Shown here in pieces: positions 15,239 through 22,027 of a DNA stretch of 32,850 nt. Source of the DNA: an uncultured Prevotella sp. GTDB taxonomy: Bacteria > Bacteroidota > Bacteroidia > Bacteroidales > Bacteroidaceae. The stretch is taken from contig CAKMOD010000133.1 of the NCBI GenBank assembly GCA_927910885.1, positions 1 through 32,850 of the forward strand, read 5' to 3'. A program made the translations under genes and the position numbers. Position 1 is the first letter of the stretch. Every line of letters begins with the position of its first letter. Below the pieces are notes generated by a model. The model was not told where the DNA came from, ran no database searches, and saw only the letters and a program-made list of their open reading frames with translations.

Positions 15239-15904
15239 CTACCACTCAATAGGCAGAAGCCCACAAGAGGTTAAGTAGGTATTACAACGAGAGAATTGAT
15301 GCTGCCCAAACCATCCACCACGATTAGCAGAGAGTGGCGAAGGGTGTACACTCTCTATAACACAATGTCGCTGCTGGTCGATCAGTGCCTTCTTACTACG
15401 CGCAAAACCGCCCCAAAGCATAAAGACTAAGTTCTCTCGTCCATCACTTAGTGCCTTGATAGCTGCATCAGTAAAGGTTCCCCACCCTAATCGCTGGTGA
15501 CTATTAGCTACGTGTGCACGAACGGTAAGTGTAGCATTCAGCAGGAGAACTCCTTGCTCTGCCCATCGTGTTAAGTCGCCAGACTGATGAATCGGTGTAC
15601 CCAAATCTGCAGCAATCTCCTTATAGATATTCTGCAATGATGGAGGAAGCTGTACTCCCTCAGGTACGGAGAAACTCAATCCCATAGCCTGACCAGGCTC
15701 ATGATAAGGGTCTTGACCGATAATCACAACCCTTACTTTATCGAAAGGACAAAGATTAAAGGCATTGAAAATCAACTTTCCCGGAGGATAACAAGGCTGC
15801 TGTGCATACTCTTGTCTCACCTGCTCAACCAACTGCTGGAAGTAAGGTTTCTCAAACTCTCCACTCAGTTGCTGTGCCCACGAAGCTTCTATCTTTACGT
15901 TCAT
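15239..15904 (-). CDS. ung: Uracil-DNA glycosylase
   Basis: A family 1 uracil-DNA glycosylase with all motifs intact: GQDPYHEPGQAMGLSFSV (water-activating Asp), LLLNATLTVRAH (uracil-binding Asn), LWGGFARSKK, and HPSPLSANRGGWFG (catalytic His and the Leu of the minor-groove loop). Length is 221 residues from the ATG at 15904, which I choose because it equals the paralog's length. An in-frame upstream ATG at 15931 would add nine residues (MRLWIKVIA). A perfect promoter lies 85 bp upstream. It is first in a two-gene unit with the diverged copy at 14558. Confidence 0.94.
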   Translation of the reverse strand: MNVKIEASWAQQLSGEFEKPYFQQLVEQVRQEYAQQPCYPPGKLIFNAFNLCPFDKVRVVIIGQDPYHEPGQAMGLSFSVPEGVQLPPSLQNIYKEIAADLGTPIHQSGDLTRWAEQGVLLLNATLTVRAHVANSHQRLGWGTFTDAAIKALSDGRENLVFMLWGGFARSKKALIDQQRHCVIESVHPSPLSANRGGWFGQHQFSRCNTYLTSCGLLPIEW

Positions 15905-15988
15905 AGCTATGACTTTTATCCACAAGCGCAATAAGAAAAAGAGTGAAGATTTCCTTATCTCATCTTATCACACGTAGTTTTATTACTA

Positions 15989-16020
15989 CAAAAGTACGAT
16001 AAAGTTCTGATAACAACAAA
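15989..16020 (-). promoter_or_regulatory. Promoter of the ung pair
   Basis: Minus strand TTTG (16017-16020), 20-nt spacer, TACTTTTG (15989-15996). The -33 box touches the terminator of the upstream Cys-rich gene. Confidence 0.8.
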
Positions 16021-16048
16021 AAAGTCGTGCCTTTCGGACACGACTTTC
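16018..16048 (-). terminator. Terminator of the Cys-rich exported protein gene
   Basis: AAAGTCGTG (16021-16029) pairs with CACGACTTT (16039-16047); on the minus strand the stem is followed by TTTTTTG. It lies 21 bp past the stop codon. Confidence 0.85.
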
Positions 16049-16068
16049 TTATTTTTAAAGCTAAACTA

Positions 16069-16392
16069 TTACTTCTTCTTTGGCTGAGCCTGCTTCTTGC
16101 AGCAGCTACCTGCCTGTGCCTTCTTGCAGTCCTTCTTTGCCTTATCACAAGCCTTATCAGACTTATCGCAAGCCTTTTCCTGCTTCTTGCAGCAGCTACC
16201 AGCCTGCTTATCACAAGCCTTTTCAGCCTTCTCATCACAAGCCTTACCTGCCTTATCGCACTGCTTGCCCTTCTCAACCTGCTCATTTGGAGCCTTGTCA
16301 CATTTCTTTGAGCACTGGCTCTGTGCCTGTGCGCTGAGTGAACATACACTAAATGCTACTACAAGTGACAATGCTATTTTCTTAAAATCCAT
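16069..16392 (-). CDS. Small exported Cys/Lys-rich repeat protein
   Basis: A 107-residue protein with a clear signal peptide (MDFKKIALSLVVAFSVCSLS, cut near AQAQ at residue 24). The mature part is made of Lys, Cys, Ala, Asp, Gln and Glu, with repeated short modules: KACDK/KACDE about five times and QAGSCCKKQ twice. About 15 cysteines occur in some 80 residues, many spaced CxxxC or as CC pairs. This could bind metal (metallothionein-like) or be heavily disulfide-bonded in the periplasm or outside the cell; I know no matching family. It has its own promoter, a hairpin at the transcript 5' end and a strong terminator. It shares leader architecture with the Lys-rich exported protein at 17332. An open frame on the other strand is a shadow. 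Confidence 0.8.
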   Translation of the reverse strand: MDFKKIALSLVVAFSVCSLSAQAQSQCSKKCDKAPNEQVEKGKQCDKAGKACDEKAEKACDKQAGSCCKKQEKACDKSDKACDKAKKDCKKAQAGSCCKKQAQPKKK

Positions 16393-16420
16393 AATCTTTT
16401 ACTGTTTTTAAATTATACAT

Positions 16421-16471
16421 TAATACCTATTAAACTCAGAAAGGATATAAATCCTTATGGGCGCAAAGGTA
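16421..16471 (-). promoter_or_regulatory. Promoter and structured leader of the Cys-rich gene
   Basis: TACCTTTG at 16464-16471 (minus strand) puts the transcript start near 16458. The leader begins with hairpin AAGGAT-ATAA-ATCCTT (16441-16456). ATAGGTATTA (16421-16430, minus strand) follows 10 bp on and lies 28 bp before the ATG. The same order recurs at 17960-18010. Confidence 0.65.
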
Positions 16472-16891
16472 ATGAAAAAAGAAATCCCAAATGCAAAAAA
16501 GGTTCATTCTGTTTATAAATTTTAGATTTATTAAAACCTGATTATCTATTTAGTGAATTTATGTAAACTACAGTCTTAATCGTTCTTTTTCCTTACCACC
16601 AAACAAAAAGAGGTTCTTCCGTTAAATACGTAGACGCTTTTTGTATTGCATTAAAGGAAAAACTGAAATTACTCATTAAACAAAAACATAGCTAAGACAA
16701 TCAAGTATCTATCCTATTATCATCCTCTAACATTGAAAACCATTTCATTTAAGACTTCGAAAATCTGCAGACAAGCGTTTGAAAAATCATTACATAATTT
16801 TAAATAAGACATCAACAAATAACGGCAAAATCACATACAAAAAGCAGGTTTATAATTAACAGGAAATCAATTAGTTATAAAGTAGTAAAGT

Positions 16892-16995
16892 AAAAGGTGC
16901 TTAATTGGACTTCAAAAGGGCGTTAGTAAGAGGCTTAAAAGGGCATCTTTTGCAAGTCAATTGGGCGTCTTTTAGAAGCTAAAAGAGCATGTATT
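16892..16995. repeat. 22-bp-period array, family C (AAAAGGGC type)
   Basis: GGTGC/GGGC/GAGC cores start at 16896, 16918, 16941, 16963 and 16985 (steps 22, 23, 22, 22). Dyads AAAAG-N5-CTTTT (centre 16944) and CTTTTA-N5-TAAAAG (centre 16977) are 33 bp apart, three times 11. Confidence 0.7.
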
Positions 16996-17142
16996 GGTTT
17001 TGAACTGCATGAAAATAAATTACAAAACTCAACTAATGAGGGAGTAAGTTGTTTGTAGAAAGCAGATAGACATCGCACCTAATTATATTTGTCATGTAAT
17101 TTATCTCCCGTTCTTAAACCATCTAATAGAGGGTAATCATAC

Positions 17143-17172
17143 TGGTGTTGGGTGATGGTTGTTGGGTATTGA
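17143..17172 (+). repeat. Short 7-bp array (GTTGGGT type)
   Basis: GTTGGGT, GATGGTT, GTTGGGT, ATTGAG in a row. Same family as 914-1018. Confidence 0.6.
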
Positions 17173-17265
17173 GCCTTTATAAAACTATATTATTGGAGGA
17201 AATCATACCATGTATGTAGATTAATCTCATTCTATTAACGATCTACGCTTTTAACGGAAGAACAC

Positions 17266-17297
17266 AAAAAGAGCCGTGAATAAACACGACTCTTTTA
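17266..17297 (-). terminator. Terminator of the Lys-rich exported protein gene
   Basis: AAAAAGAG-c-CGTG (17266-17278) pairs with CACG-a-CTCTTTT (17285-17296) with one mismatch; the minus strand continues TTTTTGTG. Confidence 0.8.
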
Positions 17298-17331
17298 TCT
17301 ACAATTAAATAATTGTTTCTATTTAAGCAAA

Positions 17332-17934
17332 TTATTTCTCCTTCTTAAAGAACGCTTTAACCTTCACCTTGTCCTTGTTATAAGTGTTCTTGATTTTCTG
17401 TCCGTCCTTAGCAAGACCTTGCTTAACCTTTTTCACGCCAGCCTTAACCTTTGCCTTGTCCTTACGATATGCGTTTCTTACTTTCTGCTTATCCTTAGCA
17501 AAACCCTGCTTTACCTTTGCCTCAACCTTACGATAAGTATTCTTTACTTTCTGCTCATCTTTAGCAAGACCGTTCTCAGCCTTCTTTACATCAGCATTGA
17601 ACTTTGCCTTATCATCCTGATAAACCTTATTTACCTTCTCCTTGTCCTTAGCAAGGTCTGCCTTAATGCTCTGCTTGTCTGCGTTGAGTTTTGCTTTCTC
17701 AGTAGTTTCAGCCTTCTTAACGGCAGCACCGACCTTCTGTGCCTCAGCCTTTAACTTAGCTTTCTCCACACCCTCTGCATGTTTAACATCAGAACTTACC
17801 TTCTTTGCCAACGTGTCAACACGCTGCATGATAGTCTCATGACCCTTTTCTGTATTGTTGGTCTGTGCTTGTGCGCTAAGAGAAGAGAGTCCTGTAAGGG
17901 CTACTAATGATAATACTAACTTACGATTCTTCAT
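17332..17934 (-). CDS. Exported Lys/Ala-rich repeat protein (LEA/histone-H1-like composition)
   Basis: A 200-residue protein. Residues 1-24 are a signal peptide ending SLSAQAQ. The rest is highly charged and basic, with a repeated module GLAKDxQKVKNTYRKxxAKVK seen about four times in the C-terminal half (versions with GLAKDEQK, GFAKDKQK, GLAKDGQK). The pattern predicts long amphipathic helices or coiled coil, with composition like LEA or histone-H1-like proteins. There are no cysteines, in contrast to the neighbour at 16069. No function is known to me; binding of polyanions (nucleic acid, LPS, polysaccharide) outside the cytoplasm is a guess from charge. It has its own promoter, leader hairpin and terminator. 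Confidence 0.8.
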   Translation of the reverse strand: MKNRKLVLSLVALTGLSSLSAQAQTNNTEKGHETIMQRVDTLAKKVSSDVKHAEGVEKAKLKAEAQKVGAAVKKAETTEKAKLNADKQSIKADLAKDKEKVNKVYQDDKAKFNADVKKAENGLAKDEQKVKNTYRKVEAKVKQGFAKDKQKVRNAYRKDKAKVKAGVKKVKQGLAKDGQKIKNTYNKDKVKVKAFFKKEK

Positions 17935-17959
17935 TGTCTTTAATCTTAAAAATAAATAC

Positions 17960-18010
17960 TAATACCTATATAATATTAGAGTCGAAATACGACTCACGGC
18001 AGCAAAGATA
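17960..18010 (-). promoter_or_regulatory. Promoter and structured leader of the Lys-rich gene
   Basis: TATCTTTG (18003-18010, minus strand), then hairpin GAGTCG-5 nt-CGACTC (17979-17995) at the transcript 5' end. ATAGGTATTA (17960-17969) follows, 25 bp before the ATG. This is the same layout as 16421-16471. Confidence 0.65.
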
Positions 18011-18012
18011 AT

Positions 18013-18054
18013 AAAAAACAAATCCCAAAAGTCATAAAAGACCTTTGGGATTTG
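18013..18054 (-). terminator. gpmI terminator
   Basis: CAAATCCCAAA (18019-18029) pairs with TTTGGGATTTG (18044-18054), and TTTTTTATT follows on the minus strand. It ends next to the -7 box of the downstream gene. Confidence 0.85.
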
Positions 18055-18080
18055 CCTAATTTAATATAATTAACCTTTGA

Positions 18081-19598
18081 TTAATCTGTAATAAGATTTT
18101 CACCTGTCATATCAGCTGGCTGATCTAAGCCCATAATATGAAGGATAGAAGGTGCAACGTCAGCCAAACGACCATTCTTCACTGTTGCAGAATTGTTGTT
18201 TGTAACATAGATGAATGGTACTGGGTTGAGTGAGTGAGCAGTGTTTGGACTACCATCCTCATTGATTGCGTTGTCCGCATTACCATGGTCAGCGATGATG
18301 ATTGTCTCATAATCGTTAGCCTTCGCAGCCTCAACAACCTCCTTAACACACTGGTCAACAGCCCATACAGCCTTTGCAATGGCATTATAAACACCTGTAT
18401 GACCTACCATATCACCGTTAGCGAAGTTCACAACGATGAAGTCATACTCCTGTGTATTGATAGCACCAACAAGCTTATCTTTCACCTCGAAGGCACTCAT
18501 CTCTGGCTGCAAGTCATATGTTGCTACCTTTGGAGAAGGCACCAAGATACGATCTTCACCCTCATAAGGCTGCTCACGACCACCATTGAAGAAGAAGGTT
18601 ACGTGTGCATACTTCTCTGTCTCGGCTGTATGAAGCTGCTTCTTACCGAGCTTGCTGAGGTATTCACCTAATGTATCCATTACGTTCTCCTTAGGGAAGA
18701 GAACATTCACGTTCTTAAAGTTTGCATCGTATGGAGTCATACAGTAGAACTGCAGATCCTTAATTGTGTGCATACCTTCCTCTGGGAGGTCCTGCTGTGT
18801 GAGCACAGATGTCAACTCCTTAGCACGGTCGTTACGGAAGTTAATGAAAATAACTACGTCACCCTCCTCAATCTTACCATTCACAGAAGAGTTTGTGATA
18901 GGCTTGATAAACTCGTCTGTTACACCGTCTGCATAACTTGCCTCAATCGCCTTAACCATGTCAGTAGCAGGAGTACCCTTACCCTCAACGAGCAAGTCGT
19001 ATGCTTCTTTCACACGGTCCCAACGCTTATCACGGTCCATAGCATAGAAACGACCAATTACTGAAGCGATGTGTGCATCATTTGCGTCGCATACCTTCTG
19101 GATATCAGCAACGAAACCAGCACCACTCTTTGGGTCTGTATCACGTCCGTCCATAAAACAATGAACGTAAACATCCTTGAGGTTATACTCCTTACCAATC
19201 TCGATGAGTTTGAAGAGGTGATCAAGTGAAGAGTGTACACCACCCGCAGAGGTCAGACCCATCAAGTGGAGTTTCTTACCATTCTTCTGTGCATAGCTAT
19301 ATGCATCAATGATATCCTGGTTCTTCAAGATGTCTCCGCTCTGGCAAGCCTTGTTAATCTTAACGAGGTCCTGATAAACAATACGACCTGCACCTATATT
19401 CAAGTGGCCAACCTCAGAGTTACCCATCTGACCATCTGGCAGACCTACATCCTCACCTGATGCCTGCAACTCAGAGTGCGCACTAACTGCATTCAAATAA
19501 TCTAAGTATGGAGTTGGTGTGTTATAGATTACATCACCCTTACCATGCTTACCGTTACCCCATCCATCAAGGATCATCAATAAAGCTTTCTTTGCCAT
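18081..19598 (-). CDS. gpmI: 2,3-bisphosphoglycerate-independent phosphoglycerate mutase
   Basis: A 505-residue manganese-dependent enzyme that interconverts 3- and 2-phosphoglycerate in glycolysis and gluconeogenesis; cytoplasmic. Alkaline-phosphatase-fold motifs are clear: LMILDGWG near the N-terminus (metal Asp), GNSEVGHLNIGAGR near residue 60 (nucleophile Ser), HCFMDGRDTDPKSG near 146, VVNFANGDMVGHTG near 393, and IIADHGNADNA with AHSLNPVPF near 436-460 (metal ligands). Full length, single gene, with its own promoter and terminator. Confidence 0.97.
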   Translation of the reverse strand: MAKKALLMILDGWGNGKHGKGDVIYNTPTPYLDYLNAVSAHSELQASGEDVGLPDGQMGNSEVGHLNIGAGRIVYQDLVKINKACQSGDILKNQDIIDAYSYAQKNGKKLHLMGLTSAGGVHSSLDHLFKLIEIGKEYNLKDVYVHCFMDGRDTDPKSGAGFVADIQKVCDANDAHIASVIGRFYAMDRDKRWDRVKEAYDLLVEGKGTPATDMVKAIEASYADGVTDEFIKPITNSSVNGKIEEGDVVIFINFRNDRAKELTSVLTQQDLPEEGMHTIKDLQFYCMTPYDANFKNVNVLFPKENVMDTLGEYLSKLGKKQLHTAETEKYAHVTFFFNGGREQPYEGEDRILVPSPKVATYDLQPEMSAFEVKDKLVGAINTQEYDFIVVNFANGDMVGHTGVYNAIAKAVWAVDQCVKEVVEAAKANDYETIIIADHGNADNAINEDGSPNTAHSLNPVPFIYVTNNNSATVKNGRLADVAPSILHIMGLDQPADMTGENLITD

Positions 19599-19658
19599 AA
19601 TTATTCCTTTATTTTTGTTATTATCTTCGTTTATTTTCTGTTATTTTTTTTGCTACTG

Positions 19659-19692
19659 CAAAGGTACGATAAAAGAATAAGATGGGTGCAAA
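19659..19692 (-). promoter_or_regulatory. gpmI promoter
   Basis: TACCTTTG at 19659-19666 (minus strand), TTTG at 19689-19692 with a 22-nt spacer, slightly long. The leader is about 55 nt. Confidence 0.65.
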
Positions 19693-19904
19693 AAGCCGTT
19701 GGAATTTTAAGGTAGAAACCAACAGAATCTTAAGTATTGTTTTATCCAAACTTACACTGTATTACTTAAAAGCATAATCCCACTTAACTGTAGGTTATAA
19801 ATTATGCCGATTCTATCGATATTATCTCCTACAACATAGCTTTATCTCCTCACAAAATTATCTATATCAAAAAACAAGACTGCCTATTAAACTATTATTC
19901 ATTC
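19693..19904. other. Spacer between the gpmI promoter and the next gene
   Basis: AT-rich; no gene, array or clear terminator seen. Confidence 0.5.
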
Positions 19905-20354
19905 TTATCTCAACTGAAATTCTACAGCCTTTACCATCCACAAACATTTCTTCGAACTATCTCTCCATTTCCATTTTGGCATTAACTTTAAAACACGTAG
20001 AACTTCCTTGTCAATCAATGGGTCTACAGAACGCACAATAGAAAAATGATCACACTTTCCTTTGGGGTTAATACAGAACTTTACAACCACCCTCCCCTGT
20101 ATACAATTTTCCTGTAAAGATGGTGGATAATGAAAGTTAGAAAAGATGAACTCATTAAAATCTCCCGGAAAGAATGGGAATTCTTTTAGGACAGACACGG
20201 TGTCTTGCCGAGCCTTTTTAGCCTTATCTGACAAGGTAATAGCCTTCATTTTACACATATTCTCCTGTTGGGATTTCATTTGGTTACTATTCGTAGCATG
20301 AATATTACCTACCGTCATCAAGTTTAAAAAGAATATAATCAAAAACATCTTCAT
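19905..20354 (-). CDS. Secreted TonB C-terminal-domain protein 1
   Basis: A 149-residue protein. An N-terminal hydrophobic stretch (about residues 2-20, ending GNIHATN) looks like a signal peptide. The last 85 residues form a TonB C-terminal domain: YPPSLQENCIQGRVVVKFCI (cited by its ends YPPSLQ and GRVVVKF), SIVRSVDPLIDKEVLRVLKLMP, then KWKW. In TonB this domain touches the TonB box of outer-membrane receptors. The usual cytoplasmic tail and proline-rich periplasm-spanning linker are missing, so it cannot work as a standard energy transducer. It has two paralogs upstream (20641, 21136) but is set apart by 286 bp with a 22-bp array. Function is unknown. Confidence 0.8.
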   Translation of the reverse strand: MKMFLIIFFLNLMTVGNIHATNSNQMKSQQENMCKMKAITLSDKAKKARQDTVSVLKEFPFFPGDFNEFIFSNFHYPPSLQENCIQGRVVVKFCINPKGKCDHFSIVRSVDPLIDKEVLRVLKLMPKWKWRDSSKKCLWMVKAVEFQLR

Positions 20355-20514
20355 CCTAATTATATATGTTTAAAGATTCATTTTCTTCTATATAAGTAAA
20401 TAAACACCGATGAATACGCTCTATTTTAGTGATTCATTAGCGCCTTTACTATCTTCTATAACAATAACTTTCATGCCTCATTGCATCTTTTAACCAATCT
20501 ATTGATGCTGCGCA

Positions 20515-20582
20515 CATGTGGTGCTAAGCGTCAACACGAAATGTGTTAAGGGTCAACACCAAATGTGCTAAGGGTTAATAGC
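20515..20582. repeat. 22-bp-period array, family B (GTGYTAAG type)
   Basis: GCTAAG at 20523, GTTAAG at 20545 and GCTAAG at 20567, exactly 22 bp apart. The units read like GTGTTAAGGGTCAACACC and carry a degenerate dyad GTGYTAAG-N-STYAACAC. The same family occurs at 31518-31582. Confidence 0.8.
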
Positions 20583-20640
20583 GATATTGATAACGATAAA
20601 ACGGCTTACAAAAGGTGATGACAACATGAGCAATTTGGGC

Positions 20641-21123
20641 TTATAATAATCTGAAGCTGACAGGTACAAGTTGCCAAACTCCTTGCTTCGGTCGTCTTTC
20701 CCACTTCCATGCAGGCATAAGTTTAAGTACTCTGAGTGCCTCTCGGTCAAGGTATGGGTCTACAGAACGCATAACCCTAAACAGACAGCAACGACCAGAA
20801 GGGGTCACAAAAAACTTTATAATGACCCTTCCCGAAATTGAGTTTTCTGCCAATTCAGGCGGATATTGAAGATTTGATGCGATGAATTCGAAGAGATTAC
20901 CTGGAAACGAAGGCTTCAAACCCTCAGCGGTTTCAAACATCTTTGCCCCTAAGGTATCCACATTCAAGGTGTCATTACAAGGATCAAAGGCTGGTTCCGC
21001 ACAATAAGGATGCTTTATTTGTTCCTTTTTCTTCGGTTTCGTCGTTCTTTTCTGCTTCTGTGCATTGATATTACCAACGACTACAAAACTTAAAAACAGG
21101 ACTAACAACAGTTTCTTCATCAT
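20641..21123 (-). CDS. Secreted TonB C-terminal-domain protein 2
   Basis: A 160-residue paralog of the proteins on either side. Signal peptide MMKKLLLVLFLSFVVVGNINA, then a basic stretch (KQKRTTKPKKKEQ), a linker, and the TonB C-terminal domain: FPGNLFEFIASNLQYPPELA, GRVIIKFFVTPSG, RSVDPYLDREALRVLKLMPAWKWE. It follows the third paralog by 12 bp, so these two are an operon. There is no membrane anchor beyond the signal peptide and no long Pro-rich linker. It could be a periplasmic partner or decoy for TonB-dependent receptors; this is inference. Confidence 0.82.
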   Translation of the reverse strand: MMKKLLLVLFLSFVVVGNINAQKQKRTTKPKKKEQIKHPYCAEPAFDPCNDTLNVDTLGAKMFETAEGLKPSFPGNLFEFIASNLQYPPELAENSISGRVIIKFFVTPSGRCCLFRVMRSVDPYLDREALRVLKLMPAWKWERRPKQGVWQLVPVSFRLL

Positions 21124-21135
21124 AACCGTAGACTT

Positions 21136-21600
21136 TTATTGTTGAACTTTTTCCTTCTCAAAACAAACTGGCAAGGCATACCAAGTACCATTTCCTTCCA
21201 TAGAACTCATATCCCATTTTGGCATTAATTTCAACACTCTTAATGCCTCAGCATCAAAAGCTCGTTTCAACGAACGAAGTACCTTAAATTGAGAGCAGCT
21301 ACCGTCGCGGTCTATATAGAACTTGACAATCACCCTCCCTTCAACGTTCTTGTTCTTACGACCAGCTGGCCATACAAGGTGACTGCGAATAAATTGTTGG
21401 ATATTACCTGGGAAAGATGGCGTTGGAGGAAACCAACAAATAAATATTTTATGCCTTTCTTTTTTGACTTCTAAGGTATCGATTGTATCTTTCTGAACCT
21501 CATTTTCATAAGGTTTCATCGATATTTTCTCCTGTTGGGCATTAACAGTTCCTACCATACAGATACTAAGTGATATTGCAAACAATATTCGTTTCATCAT
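21136..21600 (-). CDS. Secreted TonB C-terminal-domain protein 3 (first in operon)
   Basis: A 154-residue protein. Signal peptide MMKRILFAISLSICMVGTVN, cut before AQQEK. The TonB C-terminal domain is recognisable (FPGNIQQFIRSHLVWP, VEGRVIVKFYIDRDG, KVLRSLKRAFDAEALRVLKL). It is the most diverged of the three: the YPP and WKW motifs of the other two are WPA and WDM here. The gene is preceded by a promoter at 21793 and a 190-nt leader containing a GC-rich hairpin. Confidence 0.82.
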   Translation of the reverse strand: MMKRILFAISLSICMVGTVNAQQEKISMKPYENEVQKDTIDTLEVKKERHKIFICWFPPTPSFPGNIQQFIRSHLVWPAGRKNKNVEGRVIVKFYIDRDGSCSQFKVLRSLKRAFDAEALRVLKLMPKWDMSSMEGNGTWYALPVCFEKEKVQQ

Positions 21601-21708
21601 ATAAACCTTTTATTTTATTCTCCTTTACAGCTACTAAACACAGCCTTTCGAGAGATTATTATAAACAAACTCTTTGCTTTGAAGAGTCTTTCGAACATTC
21701 TTAATTTA

Positions 21709-21752
21709 AAACCTGCGCCAGCGCTTAAACGCAATCACGCCGCCGCAGGTTT
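21709..21752 (-). other. GC-rich hairpin in the leader of the TonB-domain operon
   Basis: AAACCTGCG (21709-21717) pairs with CGCAGGTTT (21744-21752) around a 26-nt GC-rich loop, in an otherwise AT-rich leader. No T-run follows, so it is not a plain terminator. It could be a leader regulator or a REP-like dispersed repeat. Confidence 0.5.
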
Positions 21753-21792
21753 ATGAATTGCAGATGACATATATTGGAACTTATTGTCGATG

Positions 21793-21824
21793 CAAAGGTA
21801 AAGAAGAATATAATGCAATGCAAT
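21793..21824 (-). promoter_or_regulatory. Promoter of the TonB-domain operon
   Basis: TACCTTTG (21793-21800) and ATTG (21821-21824) on the minus strand, 20 nt apart. The leader to the ATG at 21600 is about 185 nt. Confidence 0.7.
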
Positions 21825-21990
21825 AGCCCCTTTAGTGTTGACACAGAAACCGTGAAACAACATTTGACTATCAACAACTTACGCACACACAGACTAATCC
21901 TTTGACACAATAAAGCTTATAAATGTTCCCTCATTTTCGCACTTTACGAAGCTTTAAGATAGCTTTTCGTCCCCTTTCCTCCCACCCTAA

Positions 21991-22022
21991 TTTGGCAATA
22001 CGCAGTAGAATGTGTATCTTTG
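21991..22022 (+). promoter_or_regulatory. Promoter giving a (near-)leaderless transcript
   Basis: TTTG (21991-21994), 20-nt spacer, TATCTTTG (22015-22022). The expected transcript start, 5-7 nt downstream, falls on the ATG at 22028. This also decides the start codon: an upstream in-frame ATG at 21923 precedes the promoter. Confidence 0.75.
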
Positions 22023-22027
22023 CAAAT

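Larger units (their letters stand above)
16613..17263. mobile_element. Possible non-coding element bounded by 22-bp inverted repeats
   Basis: GTTCTTCCGTTAAATACGTAGA at 16613-16634 (given by its ends GTTCTTCCG and ACGTAGA) recurs inverted at 17242-17263 with 20 of 22 bases matching. The 651-bp interior has no open frame of note. It may be a remnant or MITE-like unit, or two scattered copies of a short repeat. No target duplication was seen. Confidence 0.35.
16472..17265. other. Gene-free spacer with several repeats
   Basis: About 800 bp without a plausible gene on either strand. It holds a pair of 22-bp inverted repeats (16613 and 17242), a 22-bp-period array at 16892-16995, and a short 7-bp array at 17143-17172. 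The rest is AT-rich and shows nothing else I can call. Confidence 0.6.

Noticed and set aside
16027..16411. Open frames opposite the Cys-rich gene
   Set aside because: Shadows created by the repetitive codons of the minus-strand gene, which has signal peptide, promoter and terminator.
16441..16456. AAGGATATAAATCCTT as a third copy of the hemN/receptor operator
   Set aside because: The dyad half-sites are in the opposite order (AGGAT..ATCCT) and it lies downstream of the transcript start, so it is more likely a leader hairpin.
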